From: Flavobacterium sp. HSC-32F16
GTDB lineage: Bacteria > Bacteroidota > Bacteroidia > Flavobacteriales > Flavobacteriaceae
Direction of reading: 5' to 3'
Length of the DNA: 64,000 nucleotides
NCBI RefSeq assembly: GCF_024171645.1
Contig: NZ_JALKAC010000001.1
Span: 620,001 to 684,000, forward strand
The notes under the pieces are model-generated. The model was not told where the DNA came from. It worked only from the letters and a program-made list of their open reading frames with translations, and did not search any database. This document shows, piece after piece, positions 30,743 through 38,724 of this stretch (position 1 is the first letter of the stretch; each line of letters opens with the position of its first letter). The translations under genes and the position numbers were made by a program.

Positions 30743-32576
30743 ATTTTACAAATATTCGGTATGGAAATACATTTGAAGATCTATTTTTAAGCTGTTTCAT
30801 GAAACTATCACATAAATAATCCCATTCTGTTTCAGATAAATATTCTTTTTCGACAGGATTTACCTGTAAATAAATATCTACTGTTCGGCTGAAACCTGCT
30901 TTTACTGAGATTTCTTTTCGCGTGCCTTTTTCTATTCTAATGTCGGTAATACAGCTTTTGAAATGATTAAATCCAAATGCTTTTATATCGGCAATCGTTA
31001 CAATTCTGCCGCGAGTCAGTAAAGCATTGCGATATGCCAGAATTCGGTCTTTGTTGTTCTGCTTATTCATACCGCCAACAGTATTCGTAACCAAAACGGC
31101 CTCCTTACTTACAAACAGCATATCCTCTTTAGATTCTAAAACTGTTCCTGCTTTAATATCATTACCCTCTTCGGCACATGTTGACCAGTAATGTATAGAA
31201 AATGATTTTCCTATCGATTCATCAAACTTTGGCTTGATCATTAAATAAGGATCATTATTTTTCGAAAAACTGCTCTCTCTAGCCTGCTGTTCTACAGAAG
31301 CTAAAAGCTGATTAATTTCGACTAAAGAGCTGTTCATAAAATCTTTACCTAAACCTGCAAAAGAGGAACTTTCGTCTTTTAACAAATCCAATACATTTTG
31401 AAGTAATTCAGATGCACTTCTGGAATCGAATCTGGAAACACCGCCTGTTCTTAATACTGCGTTTCCTTCCTCAATCACGCCATCTTTAAATTCCTTTATT
31501 TCATAATGATTGTTGAATCCATCAATAACAGTATCGACATCCAGATAGATATTATTATCTGTTTCCAATGCGATATAGGACAAGAAATTACCCAGCGTTT
31601 TATTTATAATATGTTTCTTTTTGTTGATTACAGGAAAGCAATTTGCCGTAAAAGAAACATTATCTAATATTTGAGGAATTAACGATTCTGGAAAAACCAT
31701 TTTCACCCAAATAATTGGATTATCATTTCTATTTGTTATGGGTTCAAAACATTTATATTCTTCACTGTATTCGTTTATAGGCTTGTGCTTTAATGAACCT
31801 TTCAGAGTATAAAAATTATCAAAATAAAACTCATTTACCTCTTGCATAATTTCACTTAAATGTGTGTAATTACGATTGATAATATTTTCTATGTCGATAT
31901 TTTTTATTGGAACATTATAACCTTCTTCTACTATAATTTGTACATCGTCCTGAAAGCATTTCATTTGTTTTAAGTAATAATGAAACATTTCTTTCTGATG
32001 CGTGTTTTTAATATCAATATACAGCATTAAATCCTCCAGCTCTAATTCTTTTGGGTTCTTTAATTCAATTCCCATAAAAACCATACCTGAAGGCAGGGAA
32101 TGTTTATAATCACGAATTACATCTTTATAAAAAAGATTCGAAATTTCGAATAAATTTCTTTCGTAAGCTACATATTTTATTTCCGCAGAAGACAACTTTA
32201 CTTCTAATGTTGGCGAAAGAGCTATTTCTTTAGTTATTGGAGCTAAAGGATTGTAAATATTATGAATTCTTCGACTTGCCGACATTTGGTTCTGCAATGA
32301 AACTTTCATATTATTATCTATTGGCAAAGCATGTAAAATTGCTCTTGCCGGCTTCACTCCTGCTGTAACTTCCGGAAACATAATTTCCAGAACTCTTTCT
32401 ACCACTCTTGTTTTAGAGTCTTCGAGTTCATGGGCTACTTTTTCTAATTCGTAAGACAATGCATTAAGCATCATTGATACCACAGGATCAAAAGATGTTT
32501 CCATTTCAACGTCAGAAAAGCCCCATGATCTAGCTGCTCTTTTTAGCACTCTGTCTTTTATTCGATCTTGTCTCAT
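30741..32576 (-). CDS. tssF: T6SS baseplate subunit TssF
   Basis: The protein has 611 residues. The N-terminus matches the TssF pattern (ARSWGFSDVEMETSFDPVVSMMLNALSYELEKVAHEL, then ERVLEIMFPEVTAGVKPARAI). The C-terminal third contains the conserved gp6-like part (GGMNKQNNKDRILAYRNALLTRGRIVTIADIKAFGF). TssF forms the baseplate wedge with TssE, TssG and TssK. It is the last gene of the locus, separated from the other core genes by a ~4-kb stretch of broken effector genes. Its start is followed by normal TssF sequence, so the gene looks intact. Confidence 0.85.
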   Translation of the reverse strand: MRQDRIKDRVLKRAARSWGFSDVEMETSFDPVVSMMLNALSYELEKVAHELEDSKTRVVERVLEIMFPEVTAGVKPARAILHALPIDNNMKVSLQNQMSASRRIHNIYNPLAPITKEIALSPTLEVKLSSAEIKYVAYERNLFEISNLFYKDVIRDYKHSLPSGMVFMGIELKNPKELELEDLMLYIDIKNTHQKEMFHYYLKQMKCFQDDVQIIVEEGYNVPIKNIDIENIINRNYTHLSEIMQEVNEFYFDNFYTLKGSLKHKPINEYSEEYKCFEPITNRNDNPIIWVKMVFPESLIPQILDNVSFTANCFPVINKKKHIINKTLGNFLSYIALETDNNIYLDVDTVIDGFNNHYEIKEFKDGVIEEGNAVLRTGGVSRFDSRSASELLQNVLDLLKDESSSFAGLGKDFMNSSLVEINQLLASVEQQARESSFSKNNDPYLMIKPKFDESIGKSFSIHYWSTCAEEGNDIKAGTVLESKEDMLFVSKEAVLVTNTVGGMNKQNNKDRILAYRNALLTRGRIVTIADIKAFGFNHFKSCITDIRIEKGTRKEISVKAGFSRTVDIYLQVNPVEKEYLSETEWDYLCDSFMKQLKNRSSNVFPYRIFVK

Positions 32577-32657
32577 TGTGTAATTTTAAAAGTATAAAAT
32601 TCTATTTAATAGAAAATGAATATTCATGATATTTTTATTAAAACTATCAACTTTTTC

Positions 32658-32843
32658 TTACTGCAGCATCTCTTGTTTTGCATGATATTTTTTAAGGTCA
32701 ATTTCTGGAATTTCATAAAATATCATGAATATTAATTTTCTATATCTGTTTTTTAATTCTTTTAACTCTTCAGCTGCTTCTCGATAACAATAAATCTTGC
32801 TTGCTTTTGTTATTGCATCTTTTACAAATCTAATTCTGTTCAT
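32658..32843 (-). CDS. Small basic hypothetical protein
   Basis: This is a 61-residue ORF starting at ATG 32843 (MNRIRFVKDAITKASKIYCY, then REAAEELKELKNRYRKLIF). It is rich in Lys and Arg, has helix potential, and lacks a signal peptide. It is not recognised. It lies between tssF and a broken lipoprotein gene, so it could be a remnant or a small genuine gene. Confidence 0.35.
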   Translation of the reverse strand: MNRIRFVKDAITKASKIYCYREAAEELKELKNRYRKLIFMIFYEIPEIDLKKYHAKQEMLQ

Positions 32844-32939
32844 TTTTATTCAGTCTAAACGATTCACTAAATAGATTTGTTCTCACCGCTATAAGAATAT
32901 TTAAGTATTCCGAAAACATTTTTTAGCTTTCATAAATAT

Positions 32940-33480
32940 TTATGGCCTCGTTTCTTCTTTATATGTCCTGGTGATTATTTTACCAGAGTTAGCATCTATA
33001 TTTAATTCAATGAGACCGAAAGGATAAATATCTTTAATAACATTCCAGCTTTTTTCATCCTCCGACAGTTTTAAAAAAACATTTTCAAGATCAGGTCTGC
33101 TATCTGAATCAAGAATATAATACTTTTTTAAAGCTTTATTGACAATATCTGGAGTAACCTCATCCTCTTTTTTATTTAGTTGAAATATCTCTATAAAGTG
33201 TTCACGTTCCCCTTTAGTAAATGAATAAGCATCTTTATTTATAACAGCATCTTTCAAATTTTGATTTTTGTATTTAATAAGCATATCTAGTATTTCTTTA
33301 TCTCCATGAGGAGCATTCTCTACCAAAATGCTTTTATAAATAAATTTTTCTCCTTCGCGATCTCCTCTGTCAAAAAAAACCTTCTCCGCTGTGTTTTTCT
33401 AAATTTACAAACGTAACTTTCTTCTCCTGGCAAGAAGATAAAAATGCTGTTATGATTATTAAAAAAAATATTTTTTTCAT
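32940..33480 (-). pseudogene. Frameshifted lipoprotein gene (candidate immunity remnant)
   Basis: From ATG 33480 the frame reads a lipoprotein signal (MKKIFFLIIITAFLSSCQEKK) and continues to GEGFF. An 8-T tract at about 33373-33380 then shifts it into a TGA stop. With 7 T the frame continues DRGDREGEKFIYKSILVENAPHGD and runs to the stop at 32940, giving about 180 residues. The distal frame alone has only a TTG start. This is a disrupted lipoprotein gene of unknown family; a sequencing error or slipped-strand phase variation is possible. Confidence 0.65.
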
Positions 33481-33486
33481 TCTTTT

Positions 33487-33990
33487 TTAAAATTTTGGTC
33501 CCCTCATTATTTTAGCTCTTTCTTCCTCTGCCCATTTTTGTGCTTTTGCGTATTCTTCAGCTTTTCTTTTGTCTGATCTTTCTTTTTTACCTTCTTTAAT
33601 ATTACCTGAAAAAGTTCTTTCGAAAGTCATTTTAGTGATAAAAGGTTTATATCCTCTTAAATGCTGTAAACAAACCAGGTTACAAAAGTTTCTCCAACAC
33701 TTGGTATAATATTAAAAACTTTTTCCATATCGGGTAAATCAAGTCCAAAATGATCCTATAACGTTACCTGATATTTTCATGTATAACTGTCTTTATCAAA
33801 TTTTAATTCTTGTAAAAGCACTTATGCAGTCCAAATATCATTTAAGGCAATGGTTAAACCACCTGTTACATTACTAAAATTATCATAAGAATACATTGGT
33901 TTAATAAAACACTCTTTATTCTTAGTTTTCCGATTTTTTGTTATGGTTTCAGGACTTCCGAAATAAGGTTTAGCATCTTCTCTCCTGTTG
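33487..33990 (-). pseudogene. Decayed effector of DUF3289 type
   Basis: Hand translation gives one frame carrying EDAKPYFGSPETI, MYSYDNFSNVTGGLTIALND, then stops TAA, TGA and TAG, then DHFGLDLPDMEKVFNIIPS and VGETFVTWFV. A frameshift follows, then LQHLRGYKPFITKMTFERT, ending at 33487 with AKIMRGPKF. The order GG-L-ALND, DHFGLD, WFVLQ and GYKPFIT matches my memory of DUF3289, a C-terminal domain found in secreted effectors. At least three nonsense changes and one frameshift make it non-functional. The upstream boundary coincides with a REP-like palindrome at 33985. Confidence 0.6.
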
Positions 33991-34011
33991 GCGCGAGCTT
34001 ATCGATCGTGA
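33985..34011. repeat. REP-like palindrome, degenerate copy 1
   Basis: CTGTTGGCGCGAGC...ATCGATCGTGA is a degenerate version of the intact element at 36435. It faces copy 2 in inverted orientation, 26 bp away, like a REPIN pair. Confidence 0.5.
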
Positions 34012-34037
34012 ATTTAATTTAATTTATCTTTAAACAA

Positions 34038-34066
34038 TTATCACAAGCGAGACACTTGCACTTGAG
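34038..34066. repeat. REP-like palindrome, degenerate copy 2 (inverted)
   Basis: TTATCACAAGCGAGACACTT, then GCACTTGAG, aligns with the reverse complement of the intact copy. Most differences are C-to-T or G-to-A transitions, as expected for a decaying element. Confidence 0.5.
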
Positions 34067-34120
34067 ATGGGAATACATGTAATACTTCACATTAAAAATC
34101 ATTAATACTCACTTTATTTT

Positions 34121-34423
34121 TTACAATCCACTACCTAATACATACATGTAAAGCGCTATTTTCGTAATTAAAAAGACAATCATCATTAAAAAAAATAACC
34201 AAACACTTTTGGGTTTATTTTTAAAAAACAATCCTATTACACAAATAGGTATTTGAATTATTTCTAAAAAAGCTCCGTATATGAAAAATATAGAACTTAG
34301 ATCAGCAATAAAATTGCTTATGGAGAAATTTATTATTTCAAACTTTATAGAAACAACATAAAGAAAGAATAAGATAAATACTATTAAGTTTATATATAGA
34401 TTAATTTTTCAAAATAATTTCAT
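34121..34423 (-). pseudogene. Broken membrane-protein gene, paralogue of 34633-34926
   Basis: ATG 34423 is followed by MKLF, TGA, KINLYINLIVFILFFLYVV and then open frame to 34121 (100 codons). The in-frame TGA replaces the Trp seen in the paralogue (FWKTNLYVN). There are four predicted membrane spans. Its start overlaps the stop of the effector-tail fragment (ATGA), the same order as the intact pair to its right. It is a candidate dead immunity gene. Readthrough by Trp-encoding TGA is not expected in this phylum. Confidence 0.65.
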
Positions 34424-34632
34424 TGTATCTCTTGTTTAATTTTATCAAAAACGTCTTTTGCTTTTTTAGTTAATTCTCTGCCTTTTTTGTATATTTTGTT
34501 TGTAGTACTTTCTTCCATCGGTTTTGGATCTGGGTCGGTTCTGTGAGTTATCATATCTTCCGGCTTCTTTATAACATGTCTTAATGCTTCAATGAAAATT
34601 GACGAAATTTCTTCTGAAACAGGTTTAAAACA
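34420..34632 (-). pseudogene. Orphan effector C-terminal tail
   Basis: The frame begins abruptly after the stop of the membrane-protein gene with CFKPVSEEISSIFIEALRHV, then KKPEDMITHRTDPDPKPMEE. It matches the C-terminus of the neighbouring effector remnant (HFKPVSVEVASIFIDGLIHV, TKPEDMIAARTDPEPKPEEE). It has no start codon of its own and is a leftover 3' end from a duplication or cassette replacement. Confidence 0.75.
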
Positions 34633-34926
34633 CTACCCAACAGTACTAAACATTAGAAACAAAAACACAAACTGGATAGTTATAAAAAAAAATGTTGAGC
34701 AAATAACCAAAAAAGAATATTTGTTATCTTTTTTTCTCATTAATCTTATCAAAAAAGAAAATATTTGAAATAAAAAGTGACAACAACAAAAAAATAAAAA
34801 ATACAGTATAAGTTCACCTAAGAAGGAATTTCCTTTCTCGATTTGAATATCCCAATACAAAAAAATTAAATATAATATAAGTAAAGCAATATTTACGTAT
34901 AAATTAGTTTTCCAAAAAGCACTCAT
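34633..34926 (-). CDS. Small polytopic membrane protein, candidate immunity protein
   Basis: The start is taken at ATG 34926 (MSAFWKTNLYVNIALLILY), because the upstream extension has only a TTG codon. The protein has 97 residues and three to four hydrophobic spans (NIALLILYLIFLYW, LILYFLFFCCCHFLF, CSTFFFITIQFVFLFL). It starts 8 bp after the stop of the effector remnant, the usual place for an immunity gene. An inner-membrane immunity protein would suit a membrane- or periplasm-acting toxin. Its cognate effector is now broken, so it may be a retained orphan immunity gene. Confidence 0.6.
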   Translation of the reverse strand: MSAFWKTNLYVNIALLILYLIFLYWDIQIEKGNSFLGELILYFLFFCCCHFLFQIFSFLIRLMRKKDNKYSFLVICSTFFFITIQFVFLFLMFSTVG

Positions 34927-34933
34927 AATTATC

Positions 34934-36165
34934 TTAACCAAAAGGGTTTATATCTATTTTTTCGAGTTTTTCATATAAATCTTCAGCTTTTTTTGCCATT
35001 TTACTTTTTATTGTTTCTTCCTCTGGTTTAGGTTCAGGATCAGTTCTGGCAGCTATCATGTCCTCAGGTTTTGTAATAACGTGGATTAACCCATCAATAA
35101 AAATTGACGCAACTTCTACCGATACTGGTTTGAAATGATTACTTGCACTAATTAGATCTTTAGGGCTTCTTAATATGATATAAGGTTCAGCAAAATTTTC
35201 AAATTTAACAGCACATTTAGATATTAAATCTCTCTTAACATATCTAAGCATATTTCCAGAAATATCAGCTCCTAGCATTGCCATAAAATAAAATGATCTC
35301 CTATTCCATTTTTTGTCAAAATAATCCTTTACGCTTCATGAATTGTTTTTAAAATAATCTGTTGCATCTGATATTTTATTTGGGCTGTTTTCATCCATTC
35401 CAACAACATATGCAGCAACATCTCCCTCCAAATTTACCATTGCCCCATAACTATGACCTCCCACAGGAAAAAGAGTTTTTGCTCTGCTTTTAGATTTTGT
35501 AACTCTTTGTAAAGAAAGATTAGCTGTCCCTCCTCCCAGATCTCCAACCCAATTATTTAACTCTAAACCGGTACCTCCTTGTGTCGGAATTGAAACGTTT
35601 CTTGCTCTCCAGCCTCTTCTTGAATCTAATCCTATAATTAAATGCCCAAAATCTACAGCTTTATATTGATTTTCAAAAACTTCTGGCGAATCAAATAAAG
35701 ACTTATATAAATTTGCTTTACAATCTTCACTACATTTTAATACTTTTCTTGCATCAGCATCTACGTTACAACCAGTATATCTATTAAAAGCAAAATTTCG
35801 AGCACTACTTTTTTCAACGCTGTAATCTAAGCTCCACTCTGTTCCATAATAAATACCTCTTAAAGTGTTTATCCTACTCCCCATATCATCTTGGCCATTT
35901 TGAATCAGCATTTCCTCAGCCTGTTTAACTAATTCAATTAAGGTTTTAAAATTCGTGGCTTTTTTTGAAATCTTACAAACACAAACTTTATTTTCTTCTT
36001 TCTTATTCTCAGGAGCTATACATTATGATATGTATTACCATTTTCTTCTCCAACCCATCTATTTTCTTTAGCAGCATTAGATTTAAAATGTCCGTCAAGA
36101 ACTTCTATGGTTGTAGCTCCTTTACTTGTTTGTTAGCTTCCTCCAACTATTCGTATTCTTGACAT
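34934..36165 (-). pseudogene. Broken T6SS effector gene downstream of a vgrG remnant
   Basis: ATG 36165 begins MSRIRIVGGS, then TAA at codon 11 (36133-36135), then TSKGATTIEVLDGHFKSNAA and a TAG at 36016-36018. After a frameshift it reads APENKKEENKVCVCKISKK and remains open to TGA 35336-35338. That TGA is in frame with VKDYFDKKWNRRSFYFMAML and the rest to 34934. The middle part has a distinctive IIGLDSRRGWRAR and SIPTQGGTGLELNNWVGDLG signature, which I recognise only as a putative toxin domain. At least three lesions rule out a full-length product. Confidence 0.75.
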
Positions 36166-36167
36166 AA

Positions 36168-36432
36168 TTACGCAGATTTAGTTTTTTCTCCACTATGCTG
36201 TTGTACTTCTTTAGATGATTTTACCGAAACATGCTCTTCCGAACTTTGCATAGTATATTCTTTACTTGCTACCTCCTGTTTCTCTTTTGCAGTATGTGAC
36301 TCCAAATTACCTTAAATATTTTCCATAAAATTACCTCTAACACTAAGCATATGATCTCCACCAACCGTTATATTAAGCATCATACCTACCATACTCATTT
36401 TATCAGCCCCGGCAGTTTCGGTAATATTAACC
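36168..36432 (-). pseudogene. vgrG 3'-end remnant
   Basis: The frame reads VNITETAGADKMSMVGMMLN, ITVGGDHMLSVRGNF, then an in-frame TAA at 36312-36314, and ends HSGEKTKSA. It matches the C-terminus of the intact VgrG (NITETAGADKMSMVGMMLN, TVGGDHMLNVTGNF). Its stop codon is 2 bp from the broken effector start, exactly as in the intact vgrG-effector pair at 38725. The 5' part is missing and is replaced by a REP-like palindrome at 36435. Confidence 0.85.
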
Positions 36433-36434
36433 CC

Positions 36435-36464
36435 CGCTGGCGCGAGCGTCTCGCTCGTGATAAC
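36435..36464. repeat. REP-like palindrome (intact copy)
   Basis: CGCTGGCGCGAGCGTCTCGC, then TCGTGATAAC, contains the imperfect palindrome GCGAGCG-tct-CGCTCGTG. It is GC-rich in an AT-rich region and sits exactly at the break point of the vgrG remnant. Two degenerate copies lie at 33985 and 34038. Confidence 0.65.
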
Positions 36465-36477
36465 AGAACTACAATTT

Positions 36478-36888
36478 TTATTTAAACTCTTTTCTATAAA
36501 TCAATTTTCCATTATCCCATTTTTCTCTTTTGATAACTTTTCCTTTCTCATTATAATACTTCCAAATCCCTTGATATTTTCCCTCCAAGAATTCGCCTTC
36601 TGCGTAAAGACGCTCAGTTACGCTTGCATTATCTCCTTTTGCTATACTAGAATTGTATAATGTAATTTTACCATCAATTATATTACATTTACCATCCATA
36701 TCCCAACAATACAAATCATCTTCATTTTGGTTTAATTTTCCTAAACTTAATATGAGATGCCCTTTTTGTATATTATGAGTTGGCTTTATATTTTCTAATT
36801 CCTTCTTCGGTCTAGGAGGTTTTTCAATCTTGTGTTGAGCACTGCAGAAATTTAAAAAAAATATTGATATAAGAAATATTGATTTCAT
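36478..36888 (-). CDS. Secreted MORN-like protein, candidate immunity to the metalloprotease effector
   Basis: The start is set at ATG 36888 (MKSIFLISIFFLNFCSAQ), where a signal peptide or lipoprotein signal begins; it lies 4 bp after the effector stop. The protein has 136 residues. The C-terminal part has MORN-like turns (YAEGEFLEGKYQGIWKYYNE, EKWDNGKLIYRKEF). Location and export signal suggest a periplasmic immunity protein for the upstream effector. The role is inferred from context only. Confidence 0.65.
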   Translation of the reverse strand: MKSIFLISIFFLNFCSAQHKIEKPPRPKKELENIKPTHNIQKGHLILSLGKLNQNEDDLYCWDMDGKCNIIDGKITLYNSSIAKGDNASVTERLYAEGEFLEGKYQGIWKYYNEKGKVIKREKWDNGKLIYRKEFK

Positions 36889-36892
36889 AAAA

Positions 36893-38722
36893 CTATTTAT
36901 TTTCAGTTGTACTTCCATAATAACTTTTTATATCATTTTGAATTATCCTCCATTGCCAGCTAGCATAGATGTTTATTTTGGATGAATAATCCATAATGTT
37001 GAGAGTCGAATTTTTGATGAATTTATATTTGTTATTTTTATAAACATCAAAATTATCATTTTGCTTTTTTAATGATTTATCAATATTTTCATTGTAAATT
37101 TTAATATCATCATTGGCTTTATTATTCCTTTTTGTAATTTCATCTATTTCATCGTTAATAGCTTTAGTTTTTTTATTTTGAGCTTTTAAATCATCAATTC
37201 TTATTTTAGCTTCTCTTTTATATGGATAAGTTGTTTTGTTCATCTCTGCAGTCCATTTATCTATTTCTGCTTGCCTTTTTTTTATAATTTCTTCATTGGA
37301 TCTTTTTGTCGAGGAATTTTTTCTAATATTTTCGTCATTTGCTTTCTTAGCATTTATATTTGCTGCCTTAGCATTTTCATTAGATTTAATGTTATTTTTT
37401 AAATCATTTAAACTTTTTTCATTTTTTGCTAATTCATCAATATCATTAATATCACTCCAAAAAGTATGTTCTAAACCTAAAGCGTGCGCAATCTCATGTG
37501 CATAAGTTGACTTATTTTTTAAATTAGTTTCGAAAACAATTGCTTCTCTAAAGTTAACAGGTTTAGTTCTACTAACGCCACCTTCTTTATCATTTGGATC
37601 TTTTTTAATATTCGTAATAAACAATAAAATGCCTCTAAATTTTCTACCGTCAGCTTCAAAAGCTGTTTTATAATCTCTTAAAAATTTATCCAGAATATGC
37701 TCATATTGCGCATTCTTTTGTTCATCTTCATTATCATCTATGTAAGAAACTTTTCCTCCAGCTGAATCTTTTCTATTGGTAAAATAATTTCCTGCTTTAT
37801 TATAAAAAGTACCGTTCCAATCTGTTTCATCAAATGCAATGTGATATTTGCTATCTATTTCTACAGCTGTTTTTATTAAAGCTTGATTTAAAGAATTCTT
37901 GTTTAGATAGCCTTCTATATTATCGGTTTTGAAATCAGAAATTAGTTTTGAAATTTCGGCTTCTTTATTTGGAGTATCTTTTACGACACAAACTAACCTA
38001 ATAGGCAAATCAAAAGCCTTAGTATTATCTATTGCAATAATTTGTCCAACTTCCTTTTTATTTTTATCTATTGCCGTAATATCAACTTGTTTACTTGATG
38101 ATATACATTTAATTATAATCTCTTTGGGTTTCCCATCTGGCTTATATTTAATATTTTCATTTATTTGCCCATCAATTATAACTTCATAAAAATCATTTTT
38201 TTTAAAAGAAACCTCCTCATTTGTTATATCTTCACCTGAAATGACTGGTTTACAAATCATATTAAGCTTAATCTCCTGGTTAATTTGAAGTAGGCTTAAC
38301 CAAGGGGTATAATAGGGTAGCTTTAAAGGAATCTTTTTGTATTCTCGCTTTATTTTATTAACGATACTCGAATCTGTTGATACAGATATATATTCTTGTT
38401 TCAAATCATCAAAAACATACTCCAAATTAACTATATCATCAGTTTGAACTTTTAAAACATTATCAGAATCATCACATTTTAGCCAATCAAATCCAAACTC
38501 TCCATCATAACTTGCAAGCGGTTCAAATTCTACTACCAGAGCAATTTGCGTATCAAATTCTATGAATGGTGCTTGTTTATTTGTACCATGAACAATTCCA
38601 TTTTCTTTACCCACCTGAATTACATTTGATCCACTATTTACTATCTCTGCTTTAGCATAGGACACATCATTTCCCCCTACAACTTCAAATATATCACCTT
38701 CAACTATTGAAATTTTACTCAT
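36893..38722 (-). CDS. T6SS effector with metzincin-type metalloprotease domain
   Basis: The protein has 609 residues. The N-terminal half is beta-rich (EFGFDWLKCDDSDNVLKVQ) and probably binds VgrG. The zinc site is HEIAHALGLEH at residues 409-419 (two His plus a third His, with Glu410 catalytic), and a Met-turn candidate NIMDYSS lies near residue 585. Between them is an unusually long Lys/Asn-rich segment (~425-575) with strong coiled-coil character (KKRQAEIDKWTAEMNK). No signal peptide is present, as expected for T6SS cargo. The start is 2 bp after the vgrG stop, and a candidate immunity gene follows by 4 bp. Confidence 0.82.
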   Translation of the reverse strand: MSKISIVEGDIFEVVGGNDVSYAKAEIVNSGSNVIQVGKENGIVHGTNKQAPFIEFDTQIALVVEFEPLASYDGEFGFDWLKCDDSDNVLKVQTDDIVNLEYVFDDLKQEYISVSTDSSIVNKIKREYKKIPLKLPYYTPWLSLLQINQEIKLNMICKPVISGEDITNEEVSFKKNDFYEVIIDGQINENIKYKPDGKPKEIIIKCISSSKQVDITAIDKNKKEVGQIIAIDNTKAFDLPIRLVCVVKDTPNKEAEISKLISDFKTDNIEGYLNKNSLNQALIKTAVEIDSKYHIAFDETDWNGTFYNKAGNYFTNRKDSAGGKVSYIDDNEDEQKNAQYEHILDKFLRDYKTAFEADGRKFRGILLFITNIKKDPNDKEGGVSRTKPVNFREAIVFETNLKNKSTYAHEIAHALGLEHTFWSDINDIDELAKNEKSLNDLKNNIKSNENAKAANINAKKANDENIRKNSSTKRSNEEIIKKRQAEIDKWTAEMNKTTYPYKREAKIRIDDLKAQNKKTKAINDEIDEITKRNNKANDDIKIYNENIDKSLKKQNDNFDVYKNNKYKFIKNSTLNIMDYSSKINIYASWQWRIIQNDIKSYYGSTTENK

Positions 38723-38724
38723 AA

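Noticed and set aside
34121..34423. TGA read as tryptophan in the broken membrane protein
   Set aside because: The window's other genes use TGG for Trp and TGA as a stop, and recoding is not known in Flavobacteriia; a nonsense mutation in a decaying region is simpler.
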